Source of the DNA: Janthinobacterium lividum
Lineage (GTDB): Bacteria > Pseudomonadota > Gammaproteobacteria > Steroidobacterales > Steroidobacteraceae
Assembly: GCA_943327025.2 (NCBI GenBank)
Contig: CALPVO020000131.1
Span: forward strand, 1-6,394
Direction of reading: 5' to 3'
Length of the DNA: 6,394 nucleotides
The position numbers and the translations under genes were made by a program. A model generated the notes under the pieces. The model searched no databases. It saw only the letters and a program-made list of their open reading frames with translations, and was not told the origin of the DNA. Of the stretch, positions 1-5,639 are shown in pieces. How positions within the stretch are numbered: the stretch's first letter is position 1; each line of letters opens with the position of its first letter.

Positions 1-1953
1 GTATTCGATGGGGAAGTGCAGTTCCCAACCGAGCGAACCGACGAAGTTGACGCGCAGCACGTGCACGTCCGTCGCCAGGCCCACTTCCAGCGTCTTGCCG
101 GTCAGCCAGGGGAAGCTCTTGCTGTCCAGCGGCTCGTCGATGAGCTTGGCCAGCAGGTCACGTGAGCGCGGACCCGAGATGACGAACACGCCACGCGAAT
201 GCGTGATGTTGCGTAGCTGCACGGAGCCATCCGTGGGCAGTGCCTTCTGCAGCAGGTCGTGGTCGTAGCGTTCGGCGGCACCGGCGCTGACGGCGTAGAA
301 CTGGTTCTCGCCGAGCTTGGTGATGGTGAACTCCGAACGGATGCCACCGCGCTTGGTGAGTGCATGGCACAGCGCGATGCGGCCGGTCTTCACAGGCACC
401 TTGTTCGCCACGAGGCTGTCCAGCCAGGCTTCAGCGCCCGGGCCAGTCACTTCCCACTTGCTGAACGGGGTGAGGTCGATGACGCCCACCTTCTCGCGCA
501 GGTTGCGGCATTCGTTGCCGACATGCTCGAAGTAGTTGCTGCGGCGGAAGCTGAACTTGTCCTTGGGCTCCACGCCTTCCGGGGCGAACCAGTTGGCGCG
601 TTCCCAGCCGTAGCGCTGGCCAAAGACGCCGCCCATCTTCTTGATTTGGTCGTACACCGGGCTGGTCTTGGCCGGGCGCGCGTCTTCACGCTCTTCGTCG
701 GGGAAGTGCACGGTGAAGACGTTGCGGTAAGTCTCTTCGTTCTTGGCCACCACATAGCGCTTGCTGGTGTACGGGCCGAAACGACGCGGGTCCACGGCGA
801 GCATGTCGATGCCCGGCTCGCTTTCCGTAATCCATTCCGCCAACTGCCAGCCCGAACCACCAGCCGCGGTGATGCCGAAGCTGTGGCCTTCGTTCAACCA
901 CAGGCCGCGCTTGCCCCAAGCCGGGCCAATGAGCGGGCTGCCGTCCGGGGTGTAAGAGATGGGGCCGTTGACGATGGTCTTGATGCCGCACTTCTCGAGC
1001 GCTGGCACGCGCCGCTGCGCCGCTTCGATGTGCGGGATGAGGCGTTCGATTTCGCCGTCGAACAAGCTCTTGCCGAACCAATCGGGCACGCCGTCCGCGA
1101 AGCGGGCCGGGGCGCCGTTTTCGTAGGGGCCGAGAATCCAGCCGCCGCGCTCTTCACGCAGGTAATAGGACTGGTCCGACTCGCGCAGCACGGCCAGTTC
1201 CTTGCCGCCGTTCTTGCGGTACTCCACCAACTCCGGCGACTCGTCGTACACGATGTACTGGTGCTCGACCGGAATGGCGGGCACGTTGATGCCGAACATC
1301 TTGCCGGTCTGGCGGGCGTAGTTGCCGGTGGCGCACACCACGTGCTCGCAAGTCACTTCGCCGCGGCTGGTGGTCAGCTTCCACTCGCCCGAAGGCAGCT
1401 GCACGGCGTCGGTCACTTCGGTCTGTTCGTAGATTTCGGCGCCACGCATGCGCGCGCCCTTGCGCAGTGCCATGGTCAGGTCCGCCGGCGCAATGTGGCC
1501 GTCGTCCGGGTGATACAGCGCGCCGACGATGTTCGCGGTGTCGCCACCGTTGCCCAGTTCCACCAGCGGCCACAGGCTCTTCACTTCTTCGGCCGTGATA
1601 ACGCGGAACGGCACACCGATGGTGTTGGCGGTGCTGCAGTACTTCAGGTACTCGTCCATACGGTCGCGGTTGGTGGCGAGACGCAGGTTGCCGGTCACAT
1701 GAAAACTGACGTCCTGACCGGTTTCAGCGGGCAGGCTCTTGTACAGGTCCACGGAGTACTTGTGGAGTTGGCCCACGGTGTAGCTCATGTTGAACAGCGG
1801 CAGCAGGCCGGCGGCATGCCAGGTGGAGCCGGCGGTGAGCTCGGTGCGCTCCAGCAAGGCCACGTCCGACCAGCCCTTCTTGGCCAGATGGTAGAGGGTG
1901 CTGACGCCGACGGCGCCTCCGCCGATGACGACGACTCGGTAATGGCTCTTCAT
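1..1953 (-). CDS. GcvT-family FAD-dependent oxidoreductase (dimethylglycine/sarcosine dehydrogenase-like), C-terminus off the left edge
   Basis: This is a flavoprotein of the dimethylglycine/sarcosine dehydrogenase family, which oxidatively removes an N-methyl group and passes the one-carbon unit to tetrahydrofolate. The frame is open from ATG 1953-1951 to the window edge and gives 651 residues. Visible: a Rossmann GGGAVG at residues 11-16, with E35 ending the second strand; TAGSTWHAAG with H46, where this family attaches FAD covalently; VEHQY with H231 and SYYLREERGG with Y264, matching the catalytic His/Tyr pair of dimethylglycine oxidase as I recall it; VNGPISYTPDG at 328-338 closing the DAO domain; the FAO_M linker at about 378-432; and the GcvT aminomethyltransferase domain from about 435, including GSLGWELHFP. 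Family members are usually about 800-850 residues, so roughly 150-200 residues, including the GcvT C-terminal barrel, are missing. GGAGA at 1961-1965 lies 7 nt before the ATG and fixes the start. It is divergent from the regulator. Family is certain; substrate (dimethylglycine, sarcosine or another N-methyl compound) is inferred. Confidence 0.93.
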   Translation of the reverse strand, partial: MKSHYRVVVIGGGAVGVSTLYHLAKKGWSDVALLERTELTAGSTWHAAGLLPLFNMSYTVGQLHKYSVDLYKSLPAETGQDVSFHVTGNLRLATNRDRMDEYLKYCSTANTIGVPFRVITAEEVKSLWPLVELGNGGDTANIVGALYHPDDGHIAPADLTMALRKGARMRGAEIYEQTEVTDAVQLPSGEWKLTTSRGEVTCEHVVCATGNYARQTGKMFGINVPAIPVEHQYIVYDESPELVEYRKNGGKELAVLRESDQSYYLREERGGWILGPYENGAPARFADGVPDWFGKSLFDGEIERLIPHIEAAQRRVPALEKCGIKTIVNGPISYTPDGSPLIGPAWGKRGLWLNEGHSFGITAAGGSGWQLAEWITESEPGIDMLAVDPRRFGPYTSKRYVVAKNEETYRNVFTVHFPDEEREDARPAKTSPVYDQIKKMGGVFGQRYGWERANWFAPEGVEPKDKFSFRRSNYFEHVGNECRNLREKVGVIDLTPFSKWEVTGPGAEAWLDSLVANKVPVKTGRIALCHALTKRGGIRSEFTITKLGENQFYAVSAGAAERYDHDLLQKALPTDGSVQLRNITHSRGVFVISGPRSRDLLAKLIDEPLDSKSFPWLTGKTLEVGLATDVHVLRVNFVGSLGWELHFPIEY

Positions 1954-1972
1954 GCAAATTTCTCCGCGGCTG

Positions 1973-1992
1973 CGCGTATTCCGAACTACGCG
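1973..1992. promoter_or_regulatory. Inverted repeat CGCGTA-N8-TACGCG, candidate operator
   Basis: Perfect 6-bp arms at 1973-1978 and 1987-1992 are separated by 8 nt. The element sits 20 nt upstream of the flavoprotein ATG, next to its ribosome binding site and just downstream of a possible -10. That position fits an operator or a short 5'-leader hairpin. Chance occurrence of 6-bp arms in GC-rich DNA is possible, so the function is only a suggestion. Confidence 0.35.
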
Positions 1993-2037
1993 ACAGTTTA
2001 ACGGGGCGGCAGCAGGCTATGCTTCTGTTTGCGACAG
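1990..2037. repeat. Direct repeat GCGACAG (1990-1996 and 2031-2037), candidate activator half-sites
   Basis: The 7-mer GCGACAG occurs twice, with starts 41 bp apart, about four helical turns. The second copy also forms a small dyad, CTGT-N5-ACAG, at 2025-2037. AraC-family proteins often bind direct-repeat half-sites on one DNA face upstream of the genes they activate. No proof of binding can be read from the sequence, and the first copy overlaps the end of the inverted repeat at 1973-1992. Confidence 0.3.
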
Positions 2038-2040
2038 CAC

Positions 2041-2071
2041 CTGACCGGAATGCGCCATCCGTAGGTATACT
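2041..2071 (+). promoter_or_regulatory. Probable sigma-70 promoter of the AraC-type regulator
   Basis: A TATACT -10 box at 2066-2071 matches the consensus at five of six positions. The best -35 is weak: CTGACC at 2041-2046, with a long 19-bp spacer. Transcription would begin near 2078, giving a leader of about 20 nt before GTG 2099. This also argues against translation from GTG 2072, which directly touches the -10 box. Confidence 0.45.
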
Positions 2072-2085
2072 GTGGGAAATCGCGC

Positions 2086-2101
2086 AGGAAGCACCGCCGT
2101 G
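2086..2101 (+). promoter_or_regulatory. Ribosome binding site and GTG start that fix the regulator's N-terminus
   Basis: AGGAAG at 2086-2091 lies 7 nt before GTG 2099-2101, ideal spacing. The in-frame GTG at 2072 has no comparable site and abuts the -10 box. The nine residues between the two GTG codons precede the conserved DJ-1-like domain and are not needed for it. Confidence 0.7.
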
Positions 2102-3088
2102 AAGCCCGCAGACCCGGTCCCGAAGAGTCGCTTCGTCTTTCTGACGTTGCCGAACTATTCGATGATCGCGCTGACGAATGCGCTCGAGCCGCTGCGCATG
2201 GCCAACCGGCTACTCGGCGCCAATGTCTATGAATGGGTCATCGCTACGCTGGACGGGGAGCCCGTGCCCTCGAGCAACGGCCTGCAGCTGGCGCCCACGG
2301 TGCCTCTGGGGCCCACCCAGCCCGGCGACTTGGTGTTCGTCTGCGGTGGCATCAATGTCCGCGAGGCCATTACGCCCAAGCTGCTCACGGCGCTGAAGCG
2401 GCTCGGGGAGGCCCGGGTGTCGCTCGGTGCGCTGTGCACCGGCGGCTACGCGCTGGCCCAAGCAGGTCTGCTGGACCGCTACCGCGCCACCATCCACTGG
2501 GAAAACCTGCCGGCCCTGCGGGAGCAATTTCCCCGCGTGCTCATTTCCGACCAGCTCTACACCATCGACCGCAACCGCTACACCTGTTCGGGTGGTATCG
2601 CCCCGCTGGAACTGATGCTGCACCTCATCGAGGGCAAGCTGGGGACGCGCTTGGCGCGGTTGGTGAGTGAGCAGTTCATCGTGGACCGCATTCGCAACGG
2701 CAACGACCGCCAGTACGTGCCGCTGCGGGCGCAGGTGGGCGTGGCGCACCAAGGCCTGCTCGGCGTGGCGGAGCTTATGGAGCAGAACATCGAAAACCCG
2801 CTGTCACTCGAAGAAGTGGCGCAGAAATCGGGTATTTCGCGCCGGCAGATCGAACGGCTGTTCAAGCGGCACGTGAACATGGTGCCGAAGCGCTATTACC
2901 TGGAAATGCGCCTGAAGCGCGCCCGCGAACTGCTGCTGCAGACGGCCATGCCCATCATGGCCGTGAGCACGGCTTGCGGGTTCCAGTCGCCGCCGCACTT
3001 TTCCAAGTGCTATCGGCAGCTGTTTGGGCACCCGCCCATTGCCGAACGGCAGCAGGCGGGTAGCCGCGGGGCCATCCACGCGGCGTGA
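2099..3088 (+). CDS. GlxA-family AraC-type transcriptional regulator with DJ-1/PfpI-like domain (GbdR/CdhR-like)
   Basis: This 329-residue protein is an AraC/XylS-type DNA-binding regulator with an amidotransferase-like sensor domain. Residues about 11-175 form the DJ-1/PfpI-like fold. They start with FVFLTLPNYSMIALTNALEP and include the nucleophile-elbow region LGALCTGGYALAQAGLLDR with C113, then HWEN and YTCSGGIAPLELML. Residues about 228-318 are the double helix-turn-helix: LSLEEVAQKSGISRRQIERLF at about 236-256 and the second helix pair with ACGFQSPPHFSKCYRQLFG at about 291-309. The architecture and several motifs resemble Pseudomonas GbdR (glycine betaine/dimethylglycine) and CdhR (carnitine), from memory. 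In such proteins the DJ-1 domain is a ligand sensor rather than an enzyme. It is divergent from one flavoprotein gene and convergent with the other, so it probably activates genes of N-methyl amine breakdown. Ligand and targets are inferred. A longer form from GTG 2072 (338 residues) is less likely. Confidence 0.93.
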   Translation: MKPADPVPKSRFVFLTLPNYSMIALTNALEPLRMANRLLGANVYEWVIATLDGEPVPSSNGLQLAPTVPLGPTQPGDLVFVCGGINVREAITPKLLTALKRLGEARVSLGALCTGGYALAQAGLLDRYRATIHWENLPALREQFPRVLISDQLYTIDRNRYTCSGGIAPLELMLHLIEGKLGTRLARLVSEQFIVDRIRNGNDRQYVPLRAQVGVAHQGLLGVAELMEQNIENPLSLEEVAQKSGISRRQIERLFKRHVNMVPKRYYLEMRLKRARELLLQTAMPIMAVSTACGFQSPPHFSKCYRQLFGHPPIAERQQAGSRGAIHAA

Positions 3089-3093
3089 CGGCA

Positions 3094-3134
3094 GCGGTCG
3101 AGGCGAACCTTGCGGCCGCCTCGAACGTCACCGC
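3094..3134. terminator. Inverted repeat in the convergent gap, probable bidirectional terminator
   Basis: Perfect 8-bp arms, TCGAGGCG at 3098-3105 and CGCCTCGA at 3117-3124, surround an 11-nt loop. GCGG at 3094-3097 can also pair with CCGC at 3131-3134 across a bulge. It occupies almost all of the 51 bp between the stop codons of two converging genes. No T-run follows on either strand, so termination may be imperfect or of a type that does not need one. Confidence 0.55.
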
Positions 3135-3139
3135 TCTCC

Positions 3140-5557
3140 TCAGCCACGCATCCGGAGGCCCTGCGGGTCGAACGCCGGTGTGGCGAGGCGCGTGGCGGCC
3201 AGCCGCTCGCCGATAATCTCCACCTCGAAGCCCGTCGTCGCCTCGGCCACGTCCTTGTTCACGTAGCCCAGCGCGATGGACTTGCCCGTCCGGTGGCCGA
3301 AGCCACCGCTAGTCACCCAGCCGATGACCTTGCCGTCGTGCCAGATAGGCTCGTCACCGATGGCATCGGCATTCGTGGCGGCCACGTCCAGCGCGATGAG
3401 CTTGCGCTCGCCGCCGCTGGCTTTTTCCGCCGCCGCCGCTGCCGCACCGATGAAGCCGCCGCGCTTCAGGTCCACGAAGCGGTCGAGGCCAGCCTCGAAG
3501 GCGCCATAGATGGGGCGGAATTCCCGCGCCCAGCTGCCGAAGCTCTTCTCCAGACGCATCGAGTTCAGCGCACGGCCACCGATGGGACGAATGCCCAACG
3601 GCTTGCCGGCTGCCATGAGGGTGTCGTACAGCGCGCGCTGGTAGTCGCTGGTGACCCACATTTCATAGCCCAGCTCGCCCGTGAACGACACACGGCCGAC
3701 CAGCGCCGGCACCAGCCCCACATCCATCTTCGCGAAGGACATGAACGGGAAGGCAGGCGTGGAGAGGTCCGAGTCGGTGAGCGACTGCAGCAACTCGCGG
3801 CTGTTCGGGCCGGCCACCGACAGGCCGGTGTATTCCATGGCGCAGGGGCGCACGAGCACGCGGCCCGCGAATGCACCCATGTGCTGTTCGAACCAGCGCA
3901 GGTAGAACTCTTCGGCGGCGTAGGTGCCCACCACGAAGAAGTGGTTCTCGGCGGTGCGGCACATGGTGAAGTCGCCGATGAGGCGGCCGCGTTCGTTCAG
4001 CATGGGCGACAGGGTGATGCGCCCGATGGCCGGCACCTTGTTGGCCATGACAGTGCCGAGCCATTCGGCAGCGCCGGGGCCGGTGATCTCAAACTTGCCG
4101 TAGTTGGAAATCTCGAGCAGGCCGACCGCGTCGCGAGTGTTGGCGCATTCCGCCCCCACGTTCGCGTGCGCATTCGAACGGCGCCAGGTGAATTCCTCCA
4201 CGGCCGGCTCGCCCTTGGGCGCGAACCACAGCGCGTGCTCGAGGCCGCAATAGTCGCCGAACACGGCGTTTTCCGCTTGCAGACGCTCGTACACGGGCGT
4301 GGTGCGCAGCGGGCGCGCGGCCGGCAGTTCTTCGTTCGGGAAGCGGATACGGAAGCGGCGCGAGTAGTTTTCGCGCACCTTCACATTGGTGTAAGGGCGG
4401 TTCGCCCAGCCACCATAGCGGGCCACGTCCATGGCCCATACGTCGGCACCCGGGTCGCCTTCCGTCATCCAGTTGGCCAGCGTGAGGCCCACGCCACCGC
4501 CCTGACTGAAGCCTGCCATGACGCCGCAAGCCACCCAATAGTTGCGCAGGCCGCGCACTGGGCCAACCAGCGGGTTGCCGTCCGGCGAGAAGGTGAACGG
4601 GCCGTTCACCACTCTGCGGATGCCCATTTCGCCAAGCCGCGGGAAGTGCTGGAAGGCCACTTCGAGGCTCGGCGCGATGCGCTCCAGGTCGTTCGGCAGC
4701 AGATTCTGACCGAAGTCCCACGGCGTGTTCTTGGTGGACCAGGGCACGCCGGCACGCTCGTAGGTGCCGATGAGCATGCCGCCACGCTCCTGGCGCATGT
4801 AGATCTCGCCTTCGAAGTCGATGACGTGGAACTGTTCTTTCTGGTCCACGAACTCCGGCAGGTCCTCGGTGATGAGGTACTGGTGTTCCATGGCGAGGAT
4901 GGGCAGCTCCAGACCCACCATCCGGCCGACTTCACGCGCCCACAGGCCGCCGGCATTCACCACGTGTTCGGCGTGTACGGTGCCTTGTTCGGTCACTACA
5001 TCCCAGGTGCCATCGGCACGCTGCTTGGTGTCCAGCACGCGGTTGTTGCGGACAATTTCCGCGCCGCCAATTTGCGCGGACTTCGCATAGGCGTGGGTGA
5101 CGCCGTACGGGTCCACGTGGCCCTCGATGGGATCGTAGACGGCGCCGAGGAAGCAGGACTCTTCCAGCATCGGATAGAGCTTCTTGGCCTCGGCCACGGA
5201 CAGCTCCTGCAGGTCCATGCCTAAGTAACGGCCGCGGGCGATGGTCATCTTCAGCCAGTCCACCCGCTCGGGCGTACCGGCCAGCATGAGGCCGCCGGTA
5301 ATGTGCATGCCACAGCTTTGGCCGGAGATGGCTTCAATCTCCTTGTAGAGGTTGATGGTGTACTGCTGCAGCTTGGCGACGTTCGGGTCGCCGTTGACGG
5401 TGTGCATGCCACCGGCGGCGTGCCACGTGGAGCCTGCCGTCAGTTCCGCGCGCTCGATGAGCATCACGTCCTTCCAGCCGGCTTTGGTCAGGTGGTAGAG
5501 GACGCTCGCGCCCACCACACCACCGCCGATGACCACTGCTCTCACCTGATTCCGCAT
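3140..5557 (-). CDS. GcvT-family FAD-dependent oxidoreductase (dimethylglycine/sarcosine dehydrogenase-like), complete
   Basis: This complete 805-residue protein is a paralogue of the flavoprotein at the left edge. Likely reaction: oxidation of an N-methylglycine-type substrate at a covalent FAD, with transfer of the methylene group to tetrahydrofolate in the C-terminal domains. Visible: Rossmann GGGVVG at 11-16, E35; TAGSTWHAAG with H46 (FAD attachment); GHVDPYG at 146-152; MEHQY with H225 and IYMRQERGG with Y253, matching the catalytic His/Tyr pair of dimethylglycine oxidase; VVNGPFTFSPDGNPLVGP at 316-333; FAO_M linker about 375-422; GcvT domain about 423-695, with D529 at the folate-binding aspartate position and FTGELGYE at 625-632; MRLEKSFGSWAREF at 667-680; GcvT C-terminal barrel about 715-800. 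A GGAG at 5563-5566 (minus strand), 5 nt before ATG 5557, supports the start. An alanine run at 705-710 follows FIG. It lies 82 bp downstream of the mttB-like gene, probably one operon. Substrate is not determined; dimethylglycine, sarcosine or another N-methylated acid are all possible. Confidence 0.95.
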   Translation of the reverse strand: MRNQVRAVVIGGGVVGASVLYHLTKAGWKDVMLIERAELTAGSTWHAAGGMHTVNGDPNVAKLQQYTINLYKEIEAISGQSCGMHITGGLMLAGTPERVDWLKMTIARGRYLGMDLQELSVAEAKKLYPMLEESCFLGAVYDPIEGHVDPYGVTHAYAKSAQIGGAEIVRNNRVLDTKQRADGTWDVVTEQGTVHAEHVVNAGGLWAREVGRMVGLELPILAMEHQYLITEDLPEFVDQKEQFHVIDFEGEIYMRQERGGMLIGTYERAGVPWSTKNTPWDFGQNLLPNDLERIAPSLEVAFQHFPRLGEMGIRRVVNGPFTFSPDGNPLVGPVRGLRNYWVACGVMAGFSQGGGVGLTLANWMTEGDPGADVWAMDVARYGGWANRPYTNVKVRENYSRRFRIRFPNEELPAARPLRTTPVYERLQAENAVFGDYCGLEHALWFAPKGEPAVEEFTWRRSNAHANVGAECANTRDAVGLLEISNYGKFEITGPGAAEWLGTVMANKVPAIGRITLSPMLNERGRLIGDFTMCRTAENHFFVVGTYAAEEFYLRWFEQHMGAFAGRVLVRPCAMEYTGLSVAGPNSRELLQSLTDSDLSTPAFPFMSFAKMDVGLVPALVGRVSFTGELGYEMWVTSDYQRALYDTLMAAGKPLGIRPIGGRALNSMRLEKSFGSWAREFRPIYGAFEAGLDRFVDLKRGGFIGAAAAAAEKASGGERKLIALDVAATNADAIGDEPIWHDGKVIGWVTSGGFGHRTGKSIALGYVNKDVAEATTGFEVEIIGERLAATRLATPAFDPQGLRMRG

Positions 5558-5639
5558 GACTGCTCCACTCTTGCTGGATGGAATAAAAGATTATTAATCA
5601 ATGGGATAAGCCGGTTTGTCGGTCAGCCGACCCGTTGTG
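5558..5639. promoter_or_regulatory. AT-rich 82-bp gap between the mttB-like gene and the downstream flavoprotein gene
   Basis: The stretch 5581-5610 is strikingly AT-rich against its GC-rich surroundings. It holds a perfect dyad, GATTA-T-TAATC, at 5589-5599, and a one-mismatch IHF-type sequence at 5596-5608. On the minus strand, AATAAT at 5595-5590 resembles a -10 box, but no good -35 stands at the right distance. A short dyad, GTCGG-TCAG-CCGAC at 5618-5631, lies just after the mttB-like stop; its 5-bp stem without a T-run is too weak to call a terminator. The gap may carry an internal promoter or regulator site, or simply be an operon spacer. Confidence 0.3.

Larger units (their letters stand above)
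1954..2098. promoter_or_regulatory. Divergent promoter/operator region between the flavoprotein gene and the regulator
   Basis: These 145 bp hold the control signals of both divergent genes. For the regulator there is a TATACT -10 box at 2066-2071. For the flavoprotein gene, the best -10-like hexamer on the minus strand is TAAACT at 2000-1995, with no convincing -35; this is common at promoters that need an AraC-type activator. Two repeats (listed separately) lie between the gene starts. No small gene or RNA gene is apparent. That the neighbouring AraC-type protein binds here is inferred from divergent gene order. Confidence 0.6.

Noticed and set aside
259..2001. A 580-codon open frame on the plus strand opposite the left-hand flavoprotein gene
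   Set aside because: It is exactly codon-aligned antisense to the real gene. Stops there require TTA, CTA or TCA in the sense gene, which GC-rich coding avoids. Its translation has the Ala/Val/His/Gly-rich look of a shadow frame and shows no family motifs.
2072..2098. Extra nine-codon N-terminus of the regulator from GTG 2072
   Set aside because: It touches the -10 box and lacks a ribosome binding site; GTG 2099 is better placed.
2099..3088. Reading the DJ-1/PfpI domain as a protease or amidotransferase
   Set aside because: The fused AraC-type double helix-turn-helix at the C-terminus marks it as a regulator; in this family the domain serves as a sensor.
3110..5224. A 704-codon open frame on the plus strand opposite the right-hand flavoprotein gene
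   Set aside because: Same codon-aligned antisense register and same explanation. The minus strand encodes a full-length protein with all family motifs.
5618..5631. GTCGG-TCAG-CCGAC hairpin as terminator of the MttB-like gene
   Set aside because: The stem is only 5 bp with no T-run, and the downstream gene is on the same strand with related function.
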